Made by a program: the position numbers and the translations under genes
Assembly (NCBI GenBank): GCA_963746825.1
Contig: CAVVCU010000005.1
Coordinates: 124,001-188,000 of the forward strand
DNA: 64,000 bases
Source of the DNA: JACVRW01 sp963746825
GTDB lineage: Bacteria > Actinomycetota > Thermoleophilia > Solirubrobacterales > Thermoleophilaceae
Direction of reading: 5' to 3'
Shown here: positions 15,533 through 23,488 of the stretch, in pieces
Position numbering within the stretch: the first letter of the stretch is position 1
Layout of the letters: each line of letters begins with the position of its first letter
Notes under the pieces: model-generated
What the model was told of the DNA's origin: nothing
Seen by the model: the letters and a program-made list of their open reading frames with translations, nothing else
The model's database searches: none

Positions 15533-17047
15533 ATGTCTCTGTCGCGGTCCGCGATCAGCCGCGCCGAGGGGCCGGCGACACAGCAGGACACCCCGTACCT
15601 CGACGCCCTGCGGGCCTACGCCGCGCGTGACCCGGGCCGTTTCCACGTGCCCGGACACAAGGGCGGCACGGCGGCGGACCCGCGTCTCGTCGACGCATTG
15701 GGCGAGGAGGCGCTGGCGCTCGACATTCCCGCGCTCACCTACGGGGTGGACATGGGCATCGAGCCCGTCCCCTTCTTCGAGTCCCAGCGCCTGGCGGCCG
15801 AGGCGTGGGGGGCCACACGCACCTGGTTCCTCGTCAACGGGGCCTCACAGGGCAACCACGTGGCGCTGCTCGCGCTGGCCCATCTGGGCAAGGAGGTGGT
15901 GACCCAGCGCAACGCCCACTCGAGCACCATCGACGCGCTGGTGCTGTCGGGCCTGCGCCCCACCTTCATCGCGCCCGAGCTGGATCCCGAGCTGCACATC
16001 GCGCACTGCATGACCCCCGAGTCGCTCGAGCGCGCGCTCGAGGCCACACCGGGTGCGGTCGGCGCAACCGTGGTCTCACCCACCTACTTCGGCGCGATGG
16101 CCGACGTGGCGGCGCTGGTGGAGGTGGCGCACGCCCGCGGCGTCCCGCTGGTCGTGGACGAGGCCTGGGGCGCGCACCTCGCCTTCCACCCCGATCTGCC
16201 GGCGAGCGCGCTGTCGCTCGGTGCGGACCTCGTCATCTCGAGCATCCACAAGATCGTCGGCAGCCTGACCCAGTCGGCGCTCATCCACCTGGGCCACTCG
16301 AGCCTGATCGAGCTGGAGGTGGTCGACCGCTGCGTCACGCTGCTCGAGTCGACCAGCCCGAACTCCTACCTCTACGCGTCGCTCGACTCGGCGCGCCGGG
16401 CCGCGGCCGTGCACGGAGAGGAGCTGCTCTCCGAGACCCTGAGCGCCCTGCGGGCCACCCGGCGCGCCGTGCGCGCCATTCCCGACCTCGACGTGCTCGA
16501 CGAACGGCTGGCCGGTGCGCCGGGAGTGTTCGACTACGACCCGCTGCGACTGGCCATCGACGTGCGCGGCACCGCGTGCAGCGGCTACGACCTGGCGCGC
16601 AAGCTGCGCGAGGAGCACGACGTGCAGATGGAGCTCGCGGGCGAGAACGTGATGGTCGCGGTGTTCGGGATGAGCGAGGACGCGACCACGGCCGGCGAGC
16701 GCCTGGTCACCGCGCTGCGGCGCGTGGTCGAGGACGTGAGCGCCGCCCCGCCCCACGAGGCCGAGGTGCTGTTCGCCCCGCCGCCTCCATGGGGCGAGCT
16801 CGTGATGACCCCGCGCGAGGCCTTCCTCGGCCCCCAGGAGGTGGTGCCGGCGCGCGACGCGATCGGCAGGGTGGCCGCCGAGTCGCTGGCCGCATACCCA
16901 CCGGGGATACCCAATGTGCTTCCCGGGGAGCGGCTCACGGCGGAGACGCTCGACTACGTCCAGCAGGCGCTCGACCACGGCGGCGCGCTCCGCGGCGCCA
17001 GCGACCGCAAGCTGCGGACGCTGCGCGTGGCAATCGAGCCGGGCTAG
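15533..17047 (+). CDS. Orn/Lys/Arg decarboxylase, SpeA-like fold type I PLP enzyme
   Basis: A 504-residue decarboxylase of the major fold type I Orn/Lys/Arg domain. Key features are GRFHVPGHKGGTAADPR at the N-terminus, NGASQGNHVALLALA, the DEAWGAH motif and the PLP lysine K240 in SIHKIVGSLTQSA. A C-terminal domain (about residues 400-504) includes PPPWGELVMTPREAF and YPPGIPNVLPGERL, as in Bacillus SpeA and related enzymes. It probably decarboxylates arginine (to agmatine), lysine or ornithine; sequence alone does not settle which. The convergent neighbour is a guanidino-group deiminase, which makes arginine/agmatine metabolism the favoured reading. Confidence 0.9.
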   Translation: MSLSRSAISRAEGPATQQDTPYLDALRAYAARDPGRFHVPGHKGGTAADPRLVDALGEEALALDIPALTYGVDMGIEPVPFFESQRLAAEAWGATRTWFLVNGASQGNHVALLALAHLGKEVVTQRNAHSSTIDALVLSGLRPTFIAPELDPELHIAHCMTPESLERALEATPGAVGATVVSPTYFGAMADVAALVEVAHARGVPLVVDEAWGAHLAFHPDLPASALSLGADLVISSIHKIVGSLTQSALIHLGHSSLIELEVVDRCVTLLESTSPNSYLYASLDSARRAAAVHGEELLSETLSALRATRRAVRAIPDLDVLDERLAGAPGVFDYDPLRLAIDVRGTACSGYDLARKLREEHDVQMELAGENVMVAVFGMSEDATTAGERLVTALRRVVEDVSAAPPHEAEVLFAPPPPWGELVMTPREAFLGPQEVVPARDAIGRVAAESLAAYPPGIPNVLPGERLTAETLDYVQQALDHGGALRGASDRKLRTLRVAIEPG

Positions 17048-17946
17048 GCGACCCGCTCGCGGCGAATCGCCTGCATCAGGCAGTGCGCGCCGCCGCCGCC
17101 CAGCGTGAAGGCCGAGAGCTCGGGGTCGTAGACGGTCAGCCCCAGCGCGCGCAGCCGCTCGTTGAGCTCGCCCGACTCGGCCGTGGAGAGCACGCGGTCG
17201 CCGCCCAGGCACACGCCATTCACGCCCAGCTTGAAGGCGGCGGCCAGCGATACCGGCACTATCTCCACCCCCTTGTCCTCGAGCCACTTCACGAAACCGG
17301 TGGAGGCCTGCTCGACACAGACCGCGGCCAGCTTCTCGCCCAGCATGCAGGCGAGCACGTCGATGTGCAGGAAGTGCGGCGGGATCCGCTCCACGCGCAC
17401 CTCCCAGCCCTCGGCCTCGAGCCATCCGGCCACCTGCTCCGCCGCCTGCACCTGGGTGCGCTCCTCGCCGGTGCCGATCGCGGCTACGCCGGGCTCGAGG
17501 ATCATGAAGTCGCCGCCCTCGAAGGATCCCGCCGTGACCATGTTCTTGATCGCGATGCCGCGCTCCTGGTAGAAACGGATGACCGGCGCGTACTCCCCGC
17601 GGCGCCACCACTGGGCGCACTGCGTGACGATCGGCCCGTCGGGGAGGTTGATGCTCGAGTCGCGCGCGAAGACCTGGTAGGGAAGGGCGGGATCGTCCTC
17701 GAGGAGGTGGACGGTCACGCCCGCCTCCTCGTAGACGGACACCATCTCGGCGTGCTGGCGGACCGCGTCGTCGCGGCTGAACACCAGGCCCGAGTCGATC
17801 GTGGCGCGCGAGATCACGCTGGTGGGCAGCCACCGGAAGGTGTCCGGCGGGCAGAGCAGGACGTCCAGGAGCGTGCCGTACTCGGAGTCGACTCCCCATG
17901 CGGGCTCGACGCTCGCGCCGGTCGCTTCAGTCGCGCTAGTTTCCAT
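17044..17946 (-). CDS. amidinotransferase/arginine deiminase superfamily protein (DDAH-like)
   Basis: A 300-residue enzyme of the guanidino-modifying superfamily, which hydrolyses arginine-type substrates via a Cys nucleophile. Visible catalytic elements are FARDSSINLPDG near residue 96, EGGDFMIL near 147, HFLHIDVLACM (the catalytic His) and the terminal GGGGAHCLMQAIRR with Cys289. The fold fits dimethylarginine dimethylaminohydrolase or arginine deiminase better than an amidinotransferase. Its 3' end overlaps that of the decarboxylase gene by four bases (convergent). Starting at ATG 17946, it has a leaderless-type promoter and overlaps no upstream gene. Substrate (arginine, methylarginine or agmatine) is open. 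Confidence 0.82.
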   Translation of the reverse strand: METSATEATGASVEPAWGVDSEYGTLLDVLLCPPDTFRWLPTSVISRATIDSGLVFSRDDAVRQHAEMVSVYEEAGVTVHLLEDDPALPYQVFARDSSINLPDGPIVTQCAQWWRRGEYAPVIRFYQERGIAIKNMVTAGSFEGGDFMILEPGVAAIGTGEERTQVQAAEQVAGWLEAEGWEVRVERIPPHFLHIDVLACMLGEKLAAVCVEQASTGFVKWLEDKGVEIVPVSLAAAFKLGVNGVCLGGDRVLSTAESGELNERLRALGLTVYDPELSAFTLGGGGAHCLMQAIRRERVA

Positions 17947-17953
17947 CGCGGTG

Positions 17954-17959
17954 ATTCTA
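17954..17959 (-). promoter_or_regulatory. -10 element before the deiminase gene
   Basis: On the minus strand TAGAAT lies 7 bases before ATG 17946, the leaderless-type spacing. The first base of the plus-strand acylphosphatase ATG falls inside this hexamer. Confidence 0.6.
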
Positions 17960-18234
17960 TGAGCGAGTCGATCCGCCGGCGCGTGGTGGTGCACGGTCGC
18001 GTTCAGGGAGTCTTCTTTCGCGACAGCACGAAGCGCGAGGCCTCGGGGCGCGGCCTGGCCGGCTGGGTGCGAAACCGCGACGACGGCGCCGTGGAAGCCG
18101 TGTTCGAGGGGCGGCCCGATGACGTCCGCGCTCTCGTCGAGTTCTGCGAGAGCGGCCCGAGGGCCGCGGACGTGGACAGCACCGACACGACCGAGGAGCA
18201 GCCCGAGGGCCTGAGCGGCTTCGAGGTGCGCTGA
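17959..18234 (+). CDS. acyP: acylphosphatase
   Basis: A 91-residue acylphosphatase, which hydrolyses acyl phosphates such as carbamoyl phosphate or 1,3-bisphosphoglycerate. It shows VVVHGRVQGVFFRDSTKREA, with the phosphate-binding loop and catalytic Arg, then GLAGWVRNRDDGAVEAVFEG with the catalytic Asn. The ATG at 17959 lies 12 bases from the divergent deiminase start, so the two genes share a very short promoter region. No promoter of its own is obvious. Confidence 0.94.
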   Translation: MSESIRRRVVVHGRVQGVFFRDSTKREASGRGLAGWVRNRDDGAVEAVFEGRPDDVRALVEFCESGPRAADVDSTDTTEEQPEGLSGFEVR

Positions 18235-18278
18235 GCACGATCGTCACCCTCGTCACCCACGTGTAACGCGCCGGCCCG

Positions 18279-18284
18279 TACGGT
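18279..18284 (+). promoter_or_regulatory. -10 element before comEA
   Basis: TACGGT is exactly 7 bases before the GTG start of comEA, in the short gap after acyP. Confidence 0.5.
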
Positions 18285-18291
18285 CGAGCGG

Positions 18292-18900
18292 GTGGGAGAA
18301 CGCCCGGCGCACAACACCCTGATCTGGCTCGTGGTGGCCGGCGTCGCGGCGTTTGCGTTGTGGCGGTTCACGGCCTCCGGAGCCGAGGCGGGCGGCGGCG
18401 CGCCGGTGAAGGTGGAGCGCGAGCCGCAGGCGCCCGGGCGAAGGGCGGCCACAGACTCCGCGGGACTGTACGTGCACGTGGCCGGAGCGGTGCGCCGCGG
18501 CGGCGTGGTGCGCGTGCGCGCGGGCGCGCGTGTGGCCCGGGCGCTGGCTCGGGCCGGCGGGCCCACCCGCCGCGCCGACCTCACGGCGGTCAACCTGGCC
18601 GCGCCGGTCGAGGACGGGCAGCAGGTGATCGTGCCGGCCCGCGGCCCCGCCGGCACCGCGGCGGCGCTGGCCGGAACGGCGCAGCTCGAGCCCGGCTCCC
18701 CGGGAGCACCGAAGCTGAGCCTGGGCATCGCCAGCGCCGAACAGCTGGACGAGCTCGACGGGATCGGGCCGACGCTGTCGGAGCGGATCGTCGAGTACCG
18801 GACCGAGAACGGCGGCTTTCGCTCCCTCGAGGAGCTGCAGGAGGTGGAGGGCATAGGGGAGAAACGCTTCGAGACGCTGCGCGAGGCGCTCCAGCTCTGA
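18292..18900 (+). CDS. comEA: ComEA-like competence DNA receptor
   Basis: A 202-residue membrane-anchored DNA-binding protein used in DNA uptake. One N-terminal helix (about residues 9-25) anchors it. A SLBB-type domain follows (LYVHVAGAVRRGGVVRVRAG, about residues 59-120), and the C-terminal third is a double helix-hairpin-helix domain (ASAEQLDELDGIGPTLSERI and LEELQEVEGIGEKRFETLRE). This domain order is standard for Gram-positive ComEA. It starts at GTG and is followed three bases later by comEC. Confidence 0.93.
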   Translation: MGERPAHNTLIWLVVAGVAAFALWRFTASGAEAGGGAPVKVEREPQAPGRRAATDSAGLYVHVAGAVRRGGVVRVRAGARVARALARAGGPTRRADLTAVNLAAPVEDGQQVIVPARGPAGTAAALAGTAQLEPGSPGAPKLSLGIASAEQLDELDGIGPTLSERIVEYRTENGGFRSLEELQEVEGIGEKRFETLREALQL

Positions 18901-18903
18901 ACG

Positions 18904-21291
18904 GTGAAGAGCGACCGCATGTCCGCCCTCGCGGCGCGGCCGTTCCACGTGCTGGTGGGCTGCGCCGCGACGGGGTTGGGGCTGGCCGAATCGCGGCCCG
19001 AGCTCGTGGCCCTGAGCGCGCTGACCGTGTTCGCGCTGCTGGCCGTCATTGGGTCACCACGCCTGGGCGCCGGGGCGGCGGCCCTGGTCCTGGCCGGTGC
19101 CCTGGCGGGCGACTGGCGCCTGGCGGCCATCGACGGCTCGGCGTCGCGGGTGAGCGACGGCGCGCGGGTCCAGGAGCGCGCCCACCTCCTCACACCGCCC
19201 CGCCCGGGCCGTTTCGGCGCCTCGGCCGAGGTCGAGCTGACGGGTGGCCCGGTGCGCGGGGCTCGGCTGCTGCTGCGTATCCCGCGCTGGGCTCCTCTAC
19301 CCGCGGGCGCGCGCCCCGGCGCCGAGCTGCGGCTGGAGGGCCGGACCCATGCCTTGGGCGAGAGCCCGTTCGCCCTCTACCTGCGCCGGCGTGGGATCGC
19401 CGGCGAGCTGTGGCTGGAGAGCGCCGAGCTCACGGGCGGCCGCCGCGGCGGCGCGGCCGGTCTGCTCGACCGCATGCGGGCGCGTGCGGAACGCGGGGTC
19501 ACGGCGGGCCTCGAGCCGGGCGAGGCCGCGCTGCTGCGCGGCATGGTCCTGGGCCAGGACGAGCTCATCAGCGAGGCGGTGCGTGATGACTTCCGGGCCA
19601 GCGGCCTGGCTCATCTGCTGGCGGTGTCGGGCCAGAATGTGATGCTGCTCGCGGCGCTCGCGCTGCCGGTGCTGGTGCTGGCCGGAGCCGGGCTGCGCGC
19701 GCGACTGGTGGTGCTCGGCGCGCTGATCGCGCTGTACGTCCCGCTAGCCGGCGCGGGCCCTTCCCTACAGCGCGCCGGGGCCATGGGGCTGGCGGGTATC
19801 GCGGCGATGGCGGCCTCGAGGCCCGCGTCGCGGTCCTACGCGCTGCTGCTGGCCGCGGCCGCCACCCTGGCCTGGAATCCGCGGGCCTGGGCTGATCCCG
19901 GCTGGCAGCTCTCCTTTGCCGCCGTGGTGGGCATCCTCGCGCTGGGCGTTCCCATGGCGCGCGTGCTGCGACGAGGAGTGGAAGAGCTCGTGCCCGCCGA
20001 GCCGCGCGCCGCCCGCTGGAGCGCTCAGGCGCTGGCCGACGGGGTGGCGATCACGCTTGCCGCCACGGTGGCCACGGCGCCCCTGCTCGCCCATCACTTC
20101 GGCTCCGTCCCACTGGCCGGCCTGCCCGCCAACCTGCTGGCCCTGCCCGCGGTGGCGCCGGCGATGTGGCTCGGGATGCTCAAGATCGCGGCCGGGCAGA
20201 CGGGCGCGCCGGAAGGCCTGGCGGCGGCGCTGGGCGCGGTGTCCGCGCTCCCGGTGGGCCTGATCGCCGCCCTGGCCGAGCGTTTCGCCGATCTGCCTCT
20301 CGGCCAGGTCGCACTGCCGCTCGGCTCGCCCGCGGCGGTGATTGGCGCCTACGCCGCCATGGGCGCGGCTGTGCTGGCGCTGCGCCACGCCGCACGCCCG
20401 CTGGCGCCCCGGGCGCTCGAGCTGCTGGCGAGATGGCGCCGGCTCTCCGCGACGAGGCGCGCGGCCGTGACCGTCGCGCTCGCGGCGGTGGCGGTGGCCG
20501 GCGCGGCCTCGGCGCTGCGCACGCCTGCTCCGCCCGACCGCGTGACCGTGAGATTTCTCGACGTGGGGCAGGGCGACGCCACGCTCGTCCAGCACCCCGA
20601 CGGCACCGCAATTCTCTTCGACGGCGGGCCGCCCGAGGCCGGAGTGGCCCGGCTGCTGCGCCGCGCCGGGGTCAGGCGTCTCGCGCTGGTGGTGGCCACG
20701 CACGCCTCGCGCGACCACCACGGCGGCCTGGTCGAGGTGCTGCGCCGCTTTCCCGTCGACGCCCTGCTCGACGGCGGCGACGGCTCGCGTGACGCCGGGT
20801 TCGCGGCCGTGCTGCGCGAGGCGTCGGCGCGCGGCGTGCGGCGCATCGCCGCCACGGCGCCGCTCGAGCTGAGCCTGGCCGGGGGCGGTCTGCACGTCCA
20901 GGTGCTCTCACCTGCGCCCCGCCCGCCCGGCCCGGCGCCCGAGGATCCCAACCCGCGCGCGGTCGTGGCGGTGGTCAGCTCGGGCTGGTTCGACCTGCTC
21001 CTGTCGGCCGACGCCGAGAGCGAGGCCCTGCTGGCGCTCGACCTTCCCGACGTCGACGCCATGAAGGTGCCTCACCACGGCAGCGCCGATCCGGGCCTGC
21101 CGCGGGCCCTGACCGAGCTCGATCCCGAGCTGGCCGCGATCGAGGTGGGGCCCAACACCTACGGCCATCCCACGCCCTCGACCCTCGCGGCGCTCGGCGC
21201 GGCCGGGGTAGAGACCCACCGCACCGATCGCGAGGGCACGGTCACGCTCACCATCGGCCGAGCGGCGATGGATGTGAAGACCGAGCGCTAG
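18904..21291 (+). CDS. comEC: ComEC/Rec2 DNA uptake channel with metallo-beta-lactamase domain
   Basis: A 795-residue polytopic membrane protein. An N-terminal OB-like region (DUF4131, about residues 20-200) is followed by the Competence channel domain with GLAHLLAVSGQNVMLLAALA and many helices, then a C-terminal metallo-beta-lactamase-like domain from about residue 545 (VRFLDVGQGDATLVQHPDG). The metal motif reads ATHASRDHHGGL, with PHHGSADPG further on. It carries single-stranded DNA across the membrane and may degrade the other strand. GTG 18904 follows comEA after three bases, so the two are co-transcribed. Together with comEA it suggests capacity for natural transformation; the pilus genes are not in this window. 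Confidence 0.94.
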   Translation: MKSDRMSALAARPFHVLVGCAATGLGLAESRPELVALSALTVFALLAVIGSPRLGAGAAALVLAGALAGDWRLAAIDGSASRVSDGARVQERAHLLTPPRPGRFGASAEVELTGGPVRGARLLLRIPRWAPLPAGARPGAELRLEGRTHALGESPFALYLRRRGIAGELWLESAELTGGRRGGAAGLLDRMRARAERGVTAGLEPGEAALLRGMVLGQDELISEAVRDDFRASGLAHLLAVSGQNVMLLAALALPVLVLAGAGLRARLVVLGALIALYVPLAGAGPSLQRAGAMGLAGIAAMAASRPASRSYALLLAAAATLAWNPRAWADPGWQLSFAAVVGILALGVPMARVLRRGVEELVPAEPRAARWSAQALADGVAITLAATVATAPLLAHHFGSVPLAGLPANLLALPAVAPAMWLGMLKIAAGQTGAPEGLAAALGAVSALPVGLIAALAERFADLPLGQVALPLGSPAAVIGAYAAMGAAVLALRHAARPLAPRALELLARWRRLSATRRAAVTVALAAVAVAGAASALRTPAPPDRVTVRFLDVGQGDATLVQHPDGTAILFDGGPPEAGVARLLRRAGVRRLALVVATHASRDHHGGLVEVLRRFPVDALLDGGDGSRDAGFAAVLREASARGVRRIAATAPLELSLAGGGLHVQVLSPAPRPPGPAPEDPNPRAVVAVVSSGWFDLLLSADAESEALLALDLPDVDAMKVPHHGSADPGLPRALTELDPELAAIEVGPNTYGHPTPSTLAALGAAGVETHRTDREGTVTLTIGRAAMDVKTER

Positions 21292-21318
21292 CGCACCGTA
21301 ATTCGCGGCGGCGTGCCC

Positions 21319-21354
21319 GGTTGGGTCCTCAGAAAGCAGCTCAGACACCCAACC
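21319..21354 (+). repeat. perfect inverted repeat upstream of the collagen-like gene
   Basis: GGTTGGGT (21319-21326) and ACCCAACC (21347-21354) are perfect 8-base arms around a 20-base loop. The right arm ends directly at the Shine-Dalgarno AAGGAGG. It could be an operator or a leader hairpin that controls translation. Confidence 0.6.
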
Positions 21355-21368
21355 AAGGAGGCCCAACG

Positions 21369-21914
21369 ATGTTGTCTCGCTTCAGTTCACGTCTTTCCTA
21401 CGCCAATGTGATCGCCACCCTTGCTTTGTTCCTCGCCCTGGGCGGGAGCAGCTACGCGGCGCTCAATCTGCCCAAAGCCTCGGTGGGCGGGACGCAGCTC
21501 AAGAAGAACAGCGTGACTTCGCCGAAGGTGAAGCGGGGTTCGCTGCTCCTGAACGACTTCAAGGCGTCCCAGCGCGAGGGCCTACGCGGCCCGCAGGGCG
21601 CACAGGGCCCCAAGGGCGACGTCGGCCCGTCGGGAGCCACGCACGTGACAACCCGGGAGAGCGCCCTGGCGATAGCCGAAGCGGACTCCTGGGGCTACGC
21701 GTCAGTCGACTGCCAGCCCGGCGAAGTGGCTACGGGCGGCGGCTTCCAGATGACCAACGGCAATGCGAGGGACATGGCGGTCAGCGATTCGCGGCCGAAG
21801 TCCAGCGGAACGTCGCCGACCGGCTGGGAGGCTCAGGTGTTCAACTTGGACCACAACACCGACAACGCGGGCACGATCTCGGTGCGCGCGTACGTCATCT
21901 GCGCATCCCCCTGA
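21369..21914 (+). CDS. secreted protein with short collagen-like Gly-X-Y repeat, unknown function
   Basis: A 181-residue protein. Residues about 11-31 form a signal peptide or anchor (VIATLALFLALGGSSYAALN). A stretch with NSVTSPKVKRGSLLLNDFK follows, then six Gly-X-Y triplets at residues 71-88 (GLRGPQGAQGPKGDVGPSG). The C-terminal domain (about 90-181) has two Cys and GEVATGGGFQM. This layout recurs in secreted proteins of Thermoleophilia, where the collagen-like part probably trimerises. ATG 21369 has a strong AAGGAGG seven bases upstream, unlike the leaderless genes nearby. Function unknown. Confidence 0.8.
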   Translation: MLSRFSSRLSYANVIATLALFLALGGSSYAALNLPKASVGGTQLKKNSVTSPKVKRGSLLLNDFKASQREGLRGPQGAQGPKGDVGPSGATHVTTRESALAIAEADSWGYASVDCQPGEVATGGGFQMTNGNARDMAVSDSRPKSSGTSPTGWEAQVFNLDHNTDNAGTISVRAYVICASP

Positions 21915-21934
21915 GAACGAGCCGAGGGCGGGCC

Positions 21935-21940
21935 TAGAAT
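21935..21940 (+). promoter_or_regulatory. -10 element before holA
   Basis: TAGAAT lies 7 bases before GTG 21948; no Shine-Dalgarno is present between them, so a leaderless mRNA is likely. Confidence 0.6.
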
Positions 21941-21947
21941 CCGGCGC

Positions 21948-22910
21948 GTGCCGGATTTGAAGCCCGCCTACCTCGTCTGCGGCGACGACGACGCCAAGAT
22001 CGACGCCTGGCGCGCGCGGGTGCGCCGCCGGGCCGAGGAGGAGCGGGGGCCGGGTGGGCTCGAGACCTTCGACGCTCGCTCGAGCGAGCCCGAGGAGGTG
22101 GTGCTGGCGCTGTCGGCGCTGACCTTCGATCCCGGCACCCGCTACGTGCTGGTCGACGACGCCGGGGCATGGAAGGCGCCTCAGCTCGCTCCGCTGGAGG
22201 CCGCGCTCGCCGACATGCCGCCCGAGACCGTTCTCGTGACCATCGTGCGCGGCAAGGCTCCCAAGCAGCTGTGCAAGGCGGTCGAGGGGGCGGGCGGAGA
22301 GGTGCGCGAGTACGCCGCGCCCAAACCGTGGGAGGTGCCCAAGTGGACCGCCGGCCGCGCGCGCGAGCTCGGCCTCCAGATGGAATCCGACACCGCCAAG
22401 CAGCTGGTGGCGCTGGTGGGCACGAGTCAGCAGCGGCTCTCGCGCGAGCTGGAGAAGCTGGCGCTGGCGATTCATCCGAGCACCGACGTGACCGCGGCCG
22501 ATGTCGACGCCATGGCCGCCCGCGACTCTGCGCCTCAGGTCTACGACCTGGCCGACGCCCTCGTGGCGGGCGACCTGCCCGCTTCGCTCGCGCTGGCCGA
22601 GCAGCTCGAGGCCCACGGAGAGCGGCCGGGACGGCTCATCTTCCCGGTGGTCCGCCGCCTGCGCGAGGTGCACCGTGCGGCCGCACTGCTCGACTCGGGC
22701 CTGCCCGACGCCAAGGTGAGCGAGGCCCTGCGCGCCCCGCCGTGGCTGGCCAAGAAGACGGTGGCCCGCGCCAAGAAGGCCGACCGCGCGGCGCTGGAGC
22801 GCGCGATCTGCGTGTTCGCCGACCTCGAGATCGACATGCGCGGTGGGGGCGCGGTCGTCCTCGACGAGGACACGGCCTTCTCGCTGGCGCTGGCCCGGGC
22901 CACGGCCTGA
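21948..22910 (+). CDS. holA: DNA polymerase III subunit delta
   Basis: A 320-residue clamp-loader subunit that opens the beta sliding clamp. It begins LKPAYLVCGDDDAKIDAW and contains the delta-family middle region RELEKLALAIHPSTDVTAADV and the C-terminal helical domain (GRLIFPVVRRLREVHRAAAL). GTG 21948 is set by the leaderless-type promoter. The order comEC, holA, rpsT (opposite strand) is conserved in Gram-positive bacteria and supports the call. It ends five bases before the GNAT gene. Confidence 0.92.
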   Translation: MPDLKPAYLVCGDDDAKIDAWRARVRRRAEEERGPGGLETFDARSSEPEEVVLALSALTFDPGTRYVLVDDAGAWKAPQLAPLEAALADMPPETVLVTIVRGKAPKQLCKAVEGAGGEVREYAAPKPWEVPKWTAGRARELGLQMESDTAKQLVALVGTSQQRLSRELEKLALAIHPSTDVTAADVDAMAARDSAPQVYDLADALVAGDLPASLALAEQLEAHGERPGRLIFPVVRRLREVHRAAALLDSGLPDAKVSEALRAPPWLAKKTVARAKKADRAALERAICVFADLEIDMRGGGAVVLDEDTAFSLALARATA

Positions 22911-22915
22911 GCTCG

Positions 22916-23488
22916 GTGCCGGCGGAGGTTCGCCCCGCCCGGCCCGCCGATGCGCCGCGCATCGCCGAGATCTACAACGCCGGCATCGCCGAGCGGAGCT
23001 CGACCTTCGAGACCGACCCGCGCAGCGGCTCGGACATCCTGGCCTGGCTCGAAGGAGGCGAGCGGCTGCCCGTTCTGGTGGCCACGGCGGAGAGGGTGCT
23101 CGGCTGGGCGCGGATCGCCGCCTACAGCGACCGCGCGGCCTACTCCGGAGTGGGGGAGGTGTCGGTCTACGTCGACCGGGAGGCGCGCGGCGGGGGTATC
23201 GGCACGACCTTGCTGGCCGAGCTGACCGGCCGGGCGCAGGAGCTCGGTTACTGGAAGCTCACCGGCAAGCTGTTCGCCGAGAACGAGGCCAGCGTGCGGC
23301 TGGTCAGGCGTAATGGATGGCGCGAGGTGGGGCTGCACCTCCGCCACGGCCGCCTCGACGGCGAATGGCGCGACGTGATGGTGATGGAGCGCCTGCTGGA
23401 ACCCCTCACTCCGGTGCGGGCAGAGCCCGCCCCCTCGTCCAATCAGGCGCCGGCGCCGGAGGGCGGCGCGTCGTCGCCCGGCGCGTAG
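22916..23488 (+). CDS. GNAT N-acetyltransferase, phosphinothricin acetyltransferase-like
   Basis: A 190-residue GNAT. It matches the Pat/Bar/YncA group: VRPARPADAPRIAEIYNAGI, then RSSTFETDP, and the acetyl-CoA loop REARGGGIGTTLLAELTGRAQ with KLFAENEASVRLVRRNGW. Members acetylate phosphinothricin, methionine sulfoximine or related amino acids; the substrate here is unknown. GTG 22916 sits five bases after the holA stop. About 25 extra residues at the C-terminus (Ala/Pro/Ser-rich) overlap the convergent aldehyde dehydrogenase gene by 46 bases. Confidence 0.88.
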   Translation: MPAEVRPARPADAPRIAEIYNAGIAERSSTFETDPRSGSDILAWLEGGERLPVLVATAERVLGWARIAAYSDRAAYSGVGEVSVYVDREARGGGIGTTLLAELTGRAQELGYWKLTGKLFAENEASVRLVRRNGWREVGLHLRHGRLDGEWRDVMVMERLLEPLTPVRAEPAPSSNQAPAPEGGASSPGA

